Notes: generated from the sequence alone by a model not told the origin. Counted from the first letter of the stretch, positions 25,673-35,556 are shown. The stretch: 36,689 nt of DNA from Rhizobium sp. (GCA_029865885.1 JARXAK010000108.1:1-36689); one strand, 5' to 3'. Numbers and translations: made by a program.

Positions 25673-26682
25673 CCACGCGGCTGACATCCGAGCTTGCCTC
25701 TCGCCTTGCGACGATCGCGCTCGGGCATGTCACCCGTGAATATCCCAATCATATTCTGCATGGGCTCGACGGGCCTGATGACGCCAGGACACCGTCCGAG
25801 CTTCATCCGGTCTTCTACGGTAGCTATGACTGGCATTCCTGCGTGCATGGCTACTGGATGCTGGCGCGCCTGCTGCGCCTCCACCCCGAAATGCCGGAAA
25901 GGCCGGCGATCCGCGAACTCTTCGCCACAATGCTGGTGCCGGACAGGATCGCTGGCGAATGCGCCTATTTCGACCGGCCGATGGCGCGCGGTTACGAGCG
26001 TCCCTATGGTTGGGGCTGGTTGCTGAAGCTTGCCGCCGAATTGCATGGGCACGAGGATCCCGCCTGGGGTGCTGCGCTGTCGCCGCTGACGGAGCGGATC
26101 GCCCGGCGTTTCCACGACTTCCTGCCGCTTGCCACCTATCCGGTGCGGGTGGGCACGCATTTCAACACCGCCTTTGCGCTGAGGCTCGCCGCCGACTATG
26201 CCGAAACCGTCGCAGACGACAGCCTCTTCGAACTGCTGCGCGCCACGGCGCAACGCTGGTACGGCTCTGACACCGCCTGCCCCGCCTGGGGCGAACCTTC
26301 AGGCGACGATTTCCTGTCTCCAGCGCTGATCGAGGCGGAATGTTTGCGCCGGCTCATGCCCGCCACCGATTTCGCCCGCTGGTTCGACGGCTTCCTGCCT
26401 GACATCGCAGCCAGCCAGCCGCGCACGCTGTTTGCACCCGCCGCCGTCTCCGATCGCTCGGATGGCAAGATCGCCCATCTCGATGGCCTGAGCCTCAGCC
26501 GCGCCTGGTGCTGGGCCTCTCTGGCTGGCACCCTGCCGGACACGGACCCGCGCCGACCTGTGATGATCGAGGCGGCGCATGGGCATCTGGAAGCCGGGAT
26601 CGCGCATGTGGCTGGTGACTATATGGGCGAACACTGGCTGGCGAGTTTTGCGGTCCTGGCGCTTACGGAGAGTGATCGATGA
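25669..26682 (+). CDS. DUF2891 family protein (337 aa)
   Basis: A cytoplasmic protein of a conserved family without assigned function. Family marks are HPVFYGSYDWHSCVHGYWML near residue 50, ERPYGWGWLLKLAAELH, TYPVRVGTHFNTAFALRLA and a late HWLASFAVLAL. The helix-rich pattern with paired aromatic/His segments resembles an alpha/alpha toroid as in glycan-active enzymes, but that is only an impression. Its start overlaps the Rsm22-like stop (ATGA), and its end overlaps the aconitase X start by 4 nt, so all three are translationally coupled. Confidence 0.85.
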   Translation: MTTRLTSELASRLATIALGHVTREYPNHILHGLDGPDDARTPSELHPVFYGSYDWHSCVHGYWMLARLLRLHPEMPERPAIRELFATMLVPDRIAGECAYFDRPMARGYERPYGWGWLLKLAAELHGHEDPAWGAALSPLTERIARRFHDFLPLATYPVRVGTHFNTAFALRLAADYAETVADDSLFELLRATAQRWYGSDTACPAWGEPSGDDFLSPALIEAECLRRLMPATDFARWFDGFLPDIAASQPRTLFAPAAVSDRSDGKIAHLDGLSLSRAWCWASLAGTLPDTDPRRPVMIEAAHGHLEAGIAHVAGDYMGEHWLASFAVLALTESDR

Positions 26683-28382
26683 GCAGCCTTCATGACACCG
26701 TCGACATCACGGGCCGTGTGCTCGTTTCAGGCTCTGCCGAGGGCGAGGTGTTGTTTACCGATACGGCGCTCAGCTTCTGGGGCGGTGCGGACGCCGTAAC
26801 CGGCGAGATCATCGACCGGCATCACCCGTTGAGCGGCAAGCGGCTGACGGGCCGCGTGCTGGCGCTCCCGACCAGCCGCGGCTCCTGCACCGGCAGCGGC
26901 GTGATCCTCGAACTGATCCTCAACGGACAAGGTCCCGCCGCGATCGTGCTCGAACATCCCGAAGCGATCATCACGCTCGGCGTCATTGTCGCGGAGGAGG
27001 TGTTCGGGCGGTCGATTCCGGTGATTGCGGTCGGCAAGCAAGCGTTTGCCGCATTGAAGACAGCCAAGCGTATCCGGATCAGCGACGCCGTTGCAGGCAT
27101 TGGCTCAGACATCGCGCTGACGGACAAGGACCAGGCCATCCTCTCCGGAGAGCGGGGCGAAGCGGCTGCCGTCGCCATGCGGATCGTGCTGCGAATGGCG
27201 GCGCTCGAAGGCGCGAAAGAGCTGATCGACATCACGCGCGCCCATATCGACGGCTGCATCTATACCGGTCCTGGAGGCCTCGCCTTTGCCGAAAAGCTGC
27301 GCGATCTCGGCGGTCGCGTCGTGGTGCCGACGACGCTGAATGCGATTTCGGTCGATCACCGGCGCTGGCAGGCGCAGGGTGTTCCGGAAGCGCTGGGGCG
27401 TCCGGCAGCAGCTGTGGCGGACGCCTATGTGGCGATGGGGGCACAAGCGACCTTTACCTGCGCGCCCTATCTGCTCGACGACCGGCCCGCGCGCGACGAG
27501 CAGATCGTCTGGGCGGAATCGAATGCCGTTGTCTATGCCAACAGCGTGCTCGGCGCCCGGACGATGAAATATCCTGATTATCTGGACATCGCGATCGCGC
27601 TGACGGGACGGGCACCCAAGGCGGGCTGTCATCTGCCGGAGGAGCGCGCGCCGCAGGTGCGAGTCACCGTGCCGCAGCTTGAAAACGTGGATGACAGCCT
27701 CTGGCCGCTCATCGGCTATCTGATCGGGACGGTTTCGCCCGATGCCATTCCGTTGGTCGAGGGGGTGTCCAGGCACCGCCCTGATACGGATGCGCTGAAG
27801 GCCTTCGGGGCCGCGTTTGCGACTACATCCGCCGCGCCGATGTTCCACATCGCTGGTGTCACGCCGGAGGCCCTCGACCCCAAGGCCTTTGAAGCCCTCG
27901 ATCTGCCGACCATCTCACTCACCCATCAGGACCTGCTGCGGGCCTGGCAAGAACTGAACGGCGCTGAAGCCGGCCCGGTACAGCTGGTCTCGCTCGGCAA
28001 CCCGCATTTCTCGGCCACCGAACTCGCCGCCCTCGCGACGCTCTGTCGGAACAAGACACGGGCTCCGCAAGTGCCCCTCGTCGTCACCTGCGGGCGCGCC
28101 GAGATGGCCAAGGCGGAAGCCTCGGGTGATGTCGCACTCCTCACCGCCTTTGGCGTCACCCTCGTCAACGACACCTGCTGGTGCATGGTGACCGAGCCGA
28201 TCATTCCGGTCGATGCTGAGGTCATCATGACCAATTCCGGCAAATACGCCCATTACGGCCCCGGCCTCACCGGACGGACCATGCGCTTCGGCAGTCTCGC
28301 GGCCTGTGTCGAGGCCGCCGTGACGGGTGAGGATCGCGGCACTCTGCCGGGATGGCTCGGTGGGCCTGTGGGTAACCGCTGA
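26679..28382 (+). CDS. aconitase X, fused small and large domains (567 aa)
   Basis: AcnX proteins are aconitase-superfamily hydro-lyases; characterised bacterial members dehydrate cis-3-hydroxy-L-proline, while archaeal ones act on phosphomevalonate. The N-terminal ~130 residues are the swivelling small domain (DUF126-like: GEVLFTDTALSFWGG, LPTSRGSCTGSGVILELI). The rest is the DUF521-type large domain (HIDGCIYTGPGGLAFAEKL, GAQATFTCAPYLLDD, WAESNAVVYANSVLGARTM, VNDTCWCM, TNSGKYAHYGPGL). Single-chain fusion is the bacterial arrangement. No proline racemase, transporter or pyrroline reductase gene is next to it, so the substrate here is not settled. Confidence 0.9.
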   Translation: MSSLHDTVDITGRVLVSGSAEGEVLFTDTALSFWGGADAVTGEIIDRHHPLSGKRLTGRVLALPTSRGSCTGSGVILELILNGQGPAAIVLEHPEAIITLGVIVAEEVFGRSIPVIAVGKQAFAALKTAKRIRISDAVAGIGSDIALTDKDQAILSGERGEAAAVAMRIVLRMAALEGAKELIDITRAHIDGCIYTGPGGLAFAEKLRDLGGRVVVPTTLNAISVDHRRWQAQGVPEALGRPAAAVADAYVAMGAQATFTCAPYLLDDRPARDEQIVWAESNAVVYANSVLGARTMKYPDYLDIAIALTGRAPKAGCHLPEERAPQVRVTVPQLENVDDSLWPLIGYLIGTVSPDAIPLVEGVSRHRPDTDALKAFGAAFATTSAAPMFHIAGVTPEALDPKAFEALDLPTISLTHQDLLRAWQELNGAEAGPVQLVSLGNPHFSATELAALATLCRNKTRAPQVPLVVTCGRAEMAKAEASGDVALLTAFGVTLVNDTCWCMVTEPIIPVDAEVIMTNSGKYAHYGPGLTGRTMRFGSLAACVEAAVTGEDRGTLPGWLGGPVGNR

Positions 28383-28383
28383 C

Positions 28384-28400
28384 TTCATCGAAACTTCACC
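28384..28400 (+). promoter_or_regulatory. weak Pho-box-like repeat upstream of the phytase-like gene
   Basis: TTCATC (28384-28389) and TTCACC (28395-28400) repeat with an 11-bp period, the spacing of PhoB sites. The leading CTG of a typical Pho box is missing. It lies about 70 bp before the ATG of a phytase-like secreted protein. Weak evidence. Confidence 0.25.
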
Positions 28401-28471
28401 TGATCGCAATCGGTGCGACATGAAGCCTCAATAGCACTCTGGCGTTTCCTCCTTTCCAACAAGGTGACGCC

Positions 28472-29830
28472 ATGACCAAAGCTCTTCTGACGTCTGCTGC
28501 TCTCTTCATCCTCTTCGTCTCCCAAGCCTCGGCCGAGGAGAAGGCCTTCCCGGCCAAGCTCGTCAGCCACGCCATCCTGCCGGCCAATACCATCATCGCC
28601 GCCCCTGCCGATGCGCCCGCCTATCTCAAGACCTCCGGCAAGTTCTCGACCGCCGACCGCAAGCGTGCGGACACGCTCGGCAGCGTGCCCGGCAAGGACG
28701 GCGTGCGCCTGACGGGCCTCTCGCTGCCCTTCGACGGCCAGCCGCTGCAGGGTTTCTCCGGCATCAAGGCCATGGCCGACGGCAGTTTCTGGAGCCTTTC
28801 GGACAATGGTTTCGGCTCGAAGACGAATTCGACCGACGCCATGCTGATGCTGCATCACCTGACCTTCGACTGGGATGCCGGCTCCGTAAAGGTCGAAAAG
28901 ACCCTGTTCCTGACCGATCCCGACAGGAAGGCTCCCTTCCCGATCGCCATGGAAGGGTCTGACAAGCGCTATCTGACGGGTGCGGACTTCGACGTCGAAT
29001 CCATCCAGCCGGTGGCTGACGGTTTCTGGGTCGGCGAAGAACTTGGTCCCTACATCCTGAAGTTCTCGACCGAGGGCGTGCTGACCGATGTCATCGCCAC
29101 CAAGGCCGGCGAGATCGACGTGAAGTCGCCCGACAATCCGACCATCGTCGTCCCGGCCAATCCGGCCGCCAAGATGCCGGCCTTCAACCTCAAGCGCTCC
29201 GGCGGCTATGAAGGCCTTGCCCTGTCGAAGGACGGCACGAAGCTCTATGGCCTGCTCGAAGGCCCGCTTTATCTAGAAGACGGCTCGGTCGAAAAGGCCG
29301 ATGGCCTCACCGCGCTGCGGATCATCGAACTCGATGCCGCCTCCAAGGCCTGGACCGGCAAGACCTGGCTTTATCCGCTTTCCGAAGGCGGCGAGGCCAT
29401 CGGCGATTTCAACATGATCGACGAGACGACGGCCCTGGTCATCGAACGCGACAACGGCGCGGGTGTCGTTGAAAAGGCCTGTGCCGATCCGAAGGCGCCG
29501 GCTGCCGACTGTTTCGCCGTTCCGGCCAAACACAAGCGCATCTACAAGATCGAGATGACGGAAGAGAATGCCGGTAAGGCCGTGCGCAAGATCGGCTATA
29601 TCGACCTGATGAAGATCGAAGACCCGGACAACAAGAAGCGCCAGGGCGGCGGCGAAGGTTTTTACGACATGCCGTTCGTCACCATCGAGAATGTCGATGT
29701 GGTCGATCCGACCCACATCATTGTCGGCAACGACAACAACCTGCCCTTCTCGGCCGGCCGTGCGCTCGACAAGGCTGACGACAACGAGTTCGTCCTGCTG
29801 GAAGTCGGCGATTTCCTCGCCGCGAAGTAA
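28472..29830 (+). CDS. secreted esterase-like/phytase-like protein (452 aa)
   Basis: This belongs to the family annotated as esterase-like activity of phytase (PF13449), predicted beta-propeller proteins. A signal peptide is clear (MTKALLTSAALFILFVSQASA, cut near residue 22). Family segments are GFSGIKAMADGSFWSLSDNG, FWVGEELGPYILKF, GGYEGLALSKDGTKLYGLLE and NVDVVDPTHIIVGNDNNLPF. AAGGTG lies 5 nt before the ATG. It is a single-gene unit ending in the terminator at 29851. Real phytase activity is not shown for most members. The nearby polyphosphate genes make a phosphate link attractive but unproven. Confidence 0.85.
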   Translation: MTKALLTSAALFILFVSQASAEEKAFPAKLVSHAILPANTIIAAPADAPAYLKTSGKFSTADRKRADTLGSVPGKDGVRLTGLSLPFDGQPLQGFSGIKAMADGSFWSLSDNGFGSKTNSTDAMLMLHHLTFDWDAGSVKVEKTLFLTDPDRKAPFPIAMEGSDKRYLTGADFDVESIQPVADGFWVGEELGPYILKFSTEGVLTDVIATKAGEIDVKSPDNPTIVVPANPAAKMPAFNLKRSGGYEGLALSKDGTKLYGLLEGPLYLEDGSVEKADGLTALRIIELDAASKAWTGKTWLYPLSEGGEAIGDFNMIDETTALVIERDNGAGVVEKACADPKAPAADCFAVPAKHKRIYKIEMTEENAGKAVRKIGYIDLMKIEDPDNKKRQGGGEGFYDMPFVTIENVDVVDPTHIIVGNDNNLPFSAGRALDKADDNEFVLLEVGDFLAAK

Positions 29831-29850
29831 GCACGACGCCCGAAACACAC

Positions 29851-29873
29851 AGAGCGGGCCTCGGGCCCGCTCT
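29851..29873. terminator. bidirectional terminator between the phytase-like gene and ppx
   Basis: A perfect 10-bp stem, AGAGCGGGCC and GGCCCGCTCT, closes on TCG. CATTTCGTTT follows on the plus strand and GTGTGTTTCG on the minus strand. The two genes converge on it. Confidence 0.8.
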
Positions 29874-29900
29874 CATTTCGTTTGGCAAAAGGTGTTCGCC

Positions 29901-31421
29901 CTATTCGAACACGAAGGCCAGGCGCTTGCCCGTCAGCTTCGACAGCTGCATCAGGCGGCCGTCCAGCCGCTCGCCGGCAAAGTCCTCGTAGGACTTCGGC
30001 ACAACGAATTCGAGATCGAGTTCGGGATTATCCGAGCGGCGGAAACTCAGATTGTGCACCACGCCCGGCATCGAGGCCGAGAAGAGATAGACGACGCGCA
30101 GCATGCCGCCGACGAGCTTTGCCCGGTCGAGCAGCCGCTCGGTGGCGATGGCCGCCAGGGGGCCGGTCTGGCCATCGTCATGCAGGCCTTCGAAGCGGTA
30201 GTAGTTGGTGAGCGCGATGAAGGCGCGGCCCGGATGGGTGATGCCGACGAAGGAGGAGTGGGCAATCACGTTCAACGCCTGCAGCCCGCGATAGTCGGGG
30301 TGAGCGCGCCAGCTGATATCGGCGAGCAGGCAGGCGGCCTGGCGGTAGCGGCTTTCCTCTTCGGTTTCCTCGATATCGAAGAAGGGCATCATCTGGCCCG
30401 TCCAGTCGGCGAGTTCGCGGGCATGTTCGGGCGAGCGGGCACGCAGGATCGCCAGCTCGTCGGCGGCCTCGATCAGCGGATCGAGGGCCTGTTCCTCGTC
30501 GAGAAGCAACGAATAGAGATAGCCCTCACGCACACCTTGGGCCGAAAAGCAGACGCTCTTCGGCTGCATGATCTCGATCACCTCGCGCATGGCGACGGCG
30601 CCGAAGGGAATGAGATTGCGGCGGCTCTTGGAGATGGTCGACCAGGCCGGATCACGGCTGTTGGCGCCCGAGATGATCTCTTCCAGGAAGAAGGCGATCT
30701 CGTCATAGGGCAGCTCATAGCCCTGCATCATGTGCAGCGGATATTTGCGGATCTCCATATGCAGCTTGGCGATGTTGCGCCAGGTTCCGCCGACCGCATA
30801 AAAGGTGCGCCCCTGCCCCTTCCTGAGGAGTGCTGCGTCACCGACCAGCTTCTTGGCAAGCGCGCGGGCCTTGGGCAACGAGCCCTCGACGCTTTCCGAC
30901 AATCTCAAGCCGCCGAGCGGTAGCGTGATGCCCTTGCCGAAGCTCTGGCCGGTGATGTCGATGAGTTCGAGCGAACCGCCGCCGAGGTCGCCGGCGATGC
31001 CATCGGCATCATGGAAACCACTGAGTACACCAAGGGCGGAGTATTTCGCCTCTTCCTCGCCGGTCAGGACCTGCACCTCGTGGCCGAGGATCTCCTCGGC
31101 GCGGGCAATGAAATCCGGACCGTTCGAGGCTTCGCGGGCAGCGGCGGTCGCCAGCACATACATACGGGTCGCCTGGGCCTGGTGCGACAGGGCGCGGAAG
31201 CGGCGGAGTGCTGTGAGCGCGCGTTCGACACCCTCTTCGTCCATCCGGCCGGTGGTGGCGACACCCCTGCCAAGGCCGCAAAGGACCTTCTCGTTGAACA
31301 GAACCGTCGGCGCGCGGGAAAGCCCCTCATAGATCACGAGACGGATCGAGTTGGAGCCGATGTCGACAACGGAGACAGGGGCGATACCGGGAAGGCGCCC
31401 CTGCGCTTCAGATCTTGTCAT
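29901..31421 (-). CDS. ppx: exopolyphosphatase, Ppx/GppA family (506 aa)
   Basis: Releases phosphate from the ends of polyphosphate chains; related enzymes hydrolyse pppGpp. The ASKHA phosphatase motifs are present: VVDIGSNSIRLVIYEG near residue 20, TAAAREASNGPDFI, and the second phosphate loop IAGDLGGGSLELIDI. The C-terminal half has the HD-like helical segment (RQAACLLADISWRAHPDYRG). The gene starts 12 nt after the ppk stop, so the two are an operon with opposing activities, a common alphaproteobacterial arrangement. Confidence 0.93.
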   Translation of the reverse strand: MTRSEAQGRLPGIAPVSVVDIGSNSIRLVIYEGLSRAPTVLFNEKVLCGLGRGVATTGRMDEEGVERALTALRRFRALSHQAQATRMYVLATAAAREASNGPDFIARAEEILGHEVQVLTGEEEAKYSALGVLSGFHDADGIAGDLGGGSLELIDITGQSFGKGITLPLGGLRLSESVEGSLPKARALAKKLVGDAALLRKGQGRTFYAVGGTWRNIAKLHMEIRKYPLHMMQGYELPYDEIAFFLEEIISGANSRDPAWSTISKSRRNLIPFGAVAMREVIEIMQPKSVCFSAQGVREGYLYSLLLDEEQALDPLIEAADELAILRARSPEHARELADWTGQMMPFFDIEETEEESRYRQAACLLADISWRAHPDYRGLQALNVIAHSSFVGITHPGRAFIALTNYYRFEGLHDDGQTGPLAAIATERLLDRAKLVGGMLRVVYLFSASMPGVVHNLSFRRSDNPELDLEFVVPKSYEDFAGERLDGRLMQLSKLTGKRLAFVFE

Positions 31422-31433
31422 GAGGTACCAGTG

Positions 31434-33626
31434 TTATCTTTTCCTGCCGGAAATCAGGCCGGCGATCAGTTTCGGTGCACTCGACTTCAACGCTTCCCCG
31501 CGCCCCGACAGGCTCGGATTGGTCATGAAATAGTGCTGCGCGTTGAAAGGTTCCTCACCCTGCCGTACTTCGATGCGGCGTGACGTGCCGTCGGGCAATA
31601 TCTCGTAGCTCTGCTGATTGTCAATCAGGTTGCCCAGCATGATCTGGGACAGGACCTGCTCATGCACAGTGGGGTTAATGAGCGGCACCAAAGTCTCGAC
31701 GCGGCGGTCGAGATTGCGCGGCATCATGTCGGCCGAGCCGATATAGACGAGCGCCTTTTCCGACGGCAGACGGTGACCATTGCCAAAGCAGAAGATGCGG
31801 CTGTGCTCAAGGAAGCGGCCGACGATCGACTTCACCCGAATATTGTCCGAGAGCCCTGGGACGCGCGGACGCAGGCAGCAGATACCGCGAATGACGAGAT
31901 CGATTTCGACGCCTGCGCCACTTGCGGCATAAAGCGCATCGATGATCTCCGGATCGACCAGCGAATTCATCTTCATCCAGATCGCCGCCGGCCGTCCGGC
32001 CTTGGCGTGTTCGATCTCCTCGTGGATGTGCTTGAGGATACGCGGGCGCAGCGTATGCGGCGATACGGCCAGCTTCATCCCCGCCTCCGGCTCACCATAG
32101 CCGGTGATGAAGTTGAAGATGTTCGCCATGTCGTGAGCGATCTTCGGGTTGCAGGTGAAGAAGGACAGGTCGGTGTAGATCTTCGCCGTGATCGGGTGAT
32201 AATTGCCCGTGCCGAGGTGGCAATAGGTCCTGAGCTTGCCGTCTTCGCGGCGCACGACCATCGACATCTTGGCATGGGTCTTGAGTTCGATGAAGCCGAA
32301 CACGACCTGCACGCCGGCACGCTCCAGGTCGCGGGCCCAGCGGATGTTCGCCTCTTCGTCGAAACGGGCCTTCAGCTCAACGAGCGCCGTCACCGACTTG
32401 CCGGCTTCGGCAGCATCGATCAATGCGCGCACGATCGGGCTGTCATTCGAGGTGCGATAAAGCGTCTGCTTGATCGCCAGCACATCCGGATCGCGGGCGG
32501 CCTGCAGCAGGAACTGCACGACGACGTCAAAGCTCTCATAGGGGTGGTGGACGATCATGTCCTTTTCGCGGATCGCGGCCAGGCAATCGCCGGCATGTTC
32601 GCGGACGCGTTCCGGGAAACGGGCATTGTACTGCTCGAAGCGCAGGTCGTCGCGCGGGGCCTTGGTGATCTCGGAGATCGTGTTGAGGGCGAGCAGGCCG
32701 GGCAAGACCGCGACGCGGTTATCAGCGACAGCGAGTTCGTGCACCACGAACTGGCGTAGCGCCACCGGCATCTCGCTGTCGACCTCGATGCGGATGACGG
32801 AACCGCGGCGACGACGCTTCAGCGCCGTCTCGAAGAAGCGCACGAGATCTTCGGCCTCTTCCTCCACTTCGATATCGCTGTCCCGGATAATGCGGAAGGT
32901 GCCGAAGCCCTTGACCTCATAACCCGGATAGAGCCGGTTGATGAACAGCCCGACCATATCCTCAAGCGTGATGTAGCGGATGGTGACGCCCTCGTCCGGC
33001 AGGCGGATGAAGCGGTCGAGGGTGGGCGGAAGACGCAGCAGCGCCGTCATCGGCTCGCCGGTGCGGCTCGAGCAGAGCTGCAGGCCCATGGAGAAGCCGA
33101 GATTGGGGATGAAGGGGAATGGATGGGCCGGATCGATCGAAAGCGGGGTCAGGACCGGGAAGATCGATTCCTCGAAGGTCGTTTCAAGCCAGCTCCGATC
33201 CACATCGGACAAGGCGGCCGGACGCACGATCAGGATCTCTTCCTGCGCGAGATATTGCTGCAGCACCGCAAGCGAGGCCTGCTGTTCCATCTGCAGATTG
33301 TCGATTTCCTTCAGGATGTCGTCGAGCTGCTCGGCGGGAGTCTTGCCGTCTGGGCTCTTGATGACGATGCCCTGGCGCACCTGCCCCTCCAGGCCGGCGA
33401 CGCGCACCATGAAGAACTCATCGAGATTGGCAGCCGAGATCGACAGGAAGCGGACGCGCTCCAGGAGCGGATGGGCGGTGTTCAGCGTTTCCTCAAGGAC
33501 ACGGCGGTTGAACTGCAGCCAGGAAAACTCGCGGTTGATGAAGCGCAGCGGGCTGGTCAGCAGGTCCTCGGCGGGCGCGACCTCCAGACCGGTTTCGCCA
33601 TCCGTGCCGTGTACTGCGCTGTCCAT
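31434..33626 (-). CDS. ppk1: polyphosphate kinase 1 (730 aa)
   Basis: Makes polyphosphate from ATP at the membrane or in granules. The four-domain family is clear: N-terminal [18 protein letters not shown] and [17 protein letters not shown], a head domain, and two phospholipase-D-like C-terminal domains. The phosphorylated histidine is His451 in [11 protein letters not shown] and the second active-site histidine is His608 in [29 protein letters not shown] also matches. It precedes ppx by 12 nt and follows hdaA by about 60 bp; a Pho-box-like sequence lies in that gap. Confidence 0.97.
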   Translation of the reverse strand: MDSAVHGTDGETGLEVAPAEDLLTSPLRFINREFSWLQFNRRVLEETLNTAHPLLERVRFLSISAANLDEFFMVRVAGLEGQVRQGIVIKSPDGKTPAEQLDDILKEIDNLQMEQQASLAVLQQYLAQEEILIVRPAALSDVDRSWLETTFEESIFPVLTPLSIDPAHPFPFIPNLGFSMGLQLCSSRTGEPMTALLRLPPTLDRFIRLPDEGVTIRYITLEDMVGLFINRLYPGYEVKGFGTFRIIRDSDIEVEEEAEDLVRFFETALKRRRRGSVIRIEVDSEMPVALRQFVVHELAVADNRVAVLPGLLALNTISEITKAPRDDLRFEQYNARFPERVREHAGDCLAAIREKDMIVHHPYESFDVVVQFLLQAARDPDVLAIKQTLYRTSNDSPIVRALIDAAEAGKSVTALVELKARFDEEANIRWARDLERAGVQVVFGFIELKTHAKMSMVVRREDGKLRTYCHLGTGNYHPITAKIYTDLSFFTCNPKIAHDMANIFNFITGYGEPEAGMKLAVSPHTLRPRILKHIHEEIEHAKAGRPAAIWMKMNSLVDPEIIDALYAASGAGVEIDLVIRGICCLRPRVPGLSDNIRVKSIVGRFLEHSRIFCFGNGHRLPSEKALVYIGSADMMPRNLDRRVETLVPLINPTVHEQVLSQIMLGNLIDNQQSYEILPDGTSRRIEVRQGEEPFNAQHYFMTNPSLSGRGEALKSSAPKLIAGLISGRKR

Positions 33627-33655
33627 GATTCGCCCCTTCGTTATCGTTGGTGCCG

Positions 33656-33676
33656 ATTATAACAGTTTGACGACAG
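33656..33676 (-). promoter_or_regulatory. Pho-box-like repeat and -10 upstream of ppk1
   Basis: On the minus strand CTGTCGT-CAAA-CTGTTAT (33676 down to 33659) matches the Pho-box pattern of two CTGTCAT units 11 bp apart at 12 of 14 positions. A consensus TATAAT (33661-33656) overlaps the second unit, closer than usual for PhoB activation, where a -10 lies about 10 bp further downstream. It sits 30 nt before the ppk1 ATG. Control by phosphate starvation is inferred. Confidence 0.5.
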
Positions 33677-33687
33677 ATCTGTGACGA

Positions 33688-34401
33688 CTACTCGCGGGCG
33701 TCTGCCGCCTCCAGCGTTTCGAGAACCTCTGCGGCCAGGCTGCGGTTGATCTTCGCGCGGCGCGCCAGCGCCAGCTTGTCCATGCGATCAACGACCAGCT
33801 GGGCGGCCGAAAAGGAACGCTCCATGCGGCTGACGATATAACCGACGATCTTGTCATCGATGTAAAGCTGCCGGTCGGCAAAGAGTTTGGTGATCAGGTG
33901 TCCGAGAAGCTCCTCGTCCGGCGCGCCGATCTCGACCACGGTTGCGGCCTTGAGCCGAGACCTCAGGTCAGGCAGGGCGACATTCCAGGACGGCGGAAAG
34001 CTGCGCGAGGTGATGAGCAGCGTCGTGCCATGCTGGCGCACGGCATTGATGACGTGGAACAGCTCGACCTCATCGAAGCCGCTGCGATCGGCATCTTCGA
34101 AGAGCACCGGACCGTCGGCTGCCGCTTGCGATGCCCCCTCGCCCGATTGCGGCACGATGTCTGTCGCGCCGCTGGTATCGCGGAAAATCTGGGCGAGATG
34201 CGACTTGCCCGAGCCTTCCGGACCGGTGAGGATCACCACAGGCGACGGCCAGTGGGGCCAGGCGTCGACGATCGACACGGCCGCGGCCATGCGTTCGGAG
34301 ACCAGCAGGTCGTCCCGTCCGGTCGCTGAACCATGCTCGAAGGCGAGCGGCAATTGTTCGGCGGCTCCGCGCTTTTCGGGAGCCATCTTGGCGTCAGTCA
34401 T
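33688..34401 (-). CDS. hdaA: DnaA-related regulatory inactivator HdaA (237 aa)
   Basis: Hda-type proteins bind the sliding clamp and stimulate ATP hydrolysis by DnaA, preventing re-initiation of replication. The clamp-binding motif QLPLAF lies at residues 16-21. A Walker A loop GPEGSGKSH starts at residue 60, and a Walker B-like VLFEDAD lies at about 99-105. The AAA+ lid region follows. The protein lacks the DnaA DNA-binding domain, as expected. Its ATG directly follows the perM stop codon with no gap, so the two are translationally coupled. Confidence 0.92.
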   Translation of the reverse strand: MTDAKMAPEKRGAAEQLPLAFEHGSATGRDDLLVSERMAAAVSIVDAWPHWPSPVVILTGPEGSGKSHLAQIFRDTSGATDIVPQSGEGASQAAADGPVLFEDADRSGFDEVELFHVINAVRQHGTTLLITSRSFPPSWNVALPDLRSRLKAATVVEIGAPDEELLGHLITKLFADRQLYIDDKIVGYIVSRMERSFSAAQLVVDRMDKLALARRAKINRSLAAEVLETLEAADARE

Positions 34402-35556
34402 TCATGCCTCTGGCACGTCTCTGGGGCTTGGGGGTGCAATCTCGCCGACGGCAGGGGAAGACGGCGCAATCGCGACCGCCGTTCCGTAATAGAGATCGCT
34501 TTCAAGATAGCGCGAGATGGCGAAACGAACAAGCACGCCGACGGCTGCCGCCGCCGGCACCGCCACAAGTACGCCGACGAAGCCGAAGAGTGCACCGAAG
34601 GCGAAGAGGGCGAACATCAGCCAGACCGGATGCAGGCCGACGCTTTTGCCGACCAGTTTCGGCTGAAGAATGTTGCCTTCAAGGAACTGCCCCAGGAAGA
34701 AGATGCCGGCGATCACGCCGACCCAGATGAAATCCGGCCAGAACTGCACCAGCGCCACGCCGAGCGCCAGGAGCAGACCGACGGTCGAGCCGACATAGGG
34801 AATGAAGCTGATCATGCCGGTGAAGAAGCCGATCAGCAGACCGAAATTGAGGCCGGCAACCGAGAGCGCAATCGCATAGAAAATGCCGAGGATCAGGCAG
34901 AGCGAGCCCTGGCCGCGGACGAAGCCGGCGATCGTATTGTCGAGCTCGGTTGCCAGCTGGCGCACGGTGGCCAACTGGTTGCGCGGCACCCAGCTGTCGA
35001 CCTTCTCGATCATGTGGTCCCAGTCGAGCAGCAGGTAGAAGGCGACGACGGGGGTGACGACGAGCAGCGAGGCGATGTCGAGCAGCGCCTTGCCGGAATT
35101 CCAGATCTGCTCGATCAGCGTACCGATGAAGCCGACACCTTCGCTCAGATAGCGGGAGAAATTCTCCCGGATCGTGCCCATCTGGCCATCGACCCAATCC
35201 GGCAACCAGGAGGCATTCGAGGTGGCGATGAAACTTTGCAGCTGCGTCACATATTCGGGCACACGCTGGATGAAATCGTTGAGCTGGCTGGCCAGCACCG
35301 GAATGATGATCATCAGCGACAGCACGAAGACGACGACGAAGGAAACCAGAATGACGACCGTCGCCATCAGGCGGCTCAAGCCGATGCGTTCCAGCCGGTC
35401 GGCGACCGGGTCGAGGAAATAGGCGAGCGCCATGCCGGCGATGAAGGGCAAGAGGATCGAGGAAAACAGCATCAGGAAGGCGATGAAGATGCCCAGCGTC
35501 ACAAGCCAGAAGATGACCTGGCGGCGCAGGCCGATTCCACTGATATAGCGAGCCAT
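34402..35556 (-). CDS. AI-2E/PerM family transporter (384 aa)
   Basis: An inner-membrane protein of the AI-2E family, whose members are assigned to autoinducer-2 export or ion/permease roles. About seven to eight hydrophobic helices are visible, with the family segments FIAGMALAYFLDPVADRLER, LVVTPVVAFYLLLDWDHM, RGQGSLCLILGIFYAIAL and GFFTGMISFIPYVGSTVGLL. The ATG at 35556 (MARYISGIGLRRQ) is preferred; the in-frame leader up to 35718 looks like non-coding DNA. It is divergent from purM, and hdaA follows directly. Synteny purM / perM-hdaA-ppk-ppx is familiar from Rhizobiales. Confidence 0.9.
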   Translation of the reverse strand: MARYISGIGLRRQVIFWLVTLGIFIAFLMLFSSILLPFIAGMALAYFLDPVADRLERIGLSRLMATVVILVSFVVVFVLSLMIIIPVLASQLNDFIQRVPEYVTQLQSFIATSNASWLPDWVDGQMGTIRENFSRYLSEGVGFIGTLIEQIWNSGKALLDIASLLVVTPVVAFYLLLDWDHMIEKVDSWVPRNQLATVRQLATELDNTIAGFVRGQGSLCLILGIFYAIALSVAGLNFGLLIGFFTGMISFIPYVGSTVGLLLALGVALVQFWPDFIWVGVIAGIFFLGQFLEGNILQPKLVGKSVGLHPVWLMFALFAFGALFGFVGVLVAVPAAAAVGVLVRFAISRYLESDLYYGTAVAIAPSSPAVGEIAPPSPRDVPEA

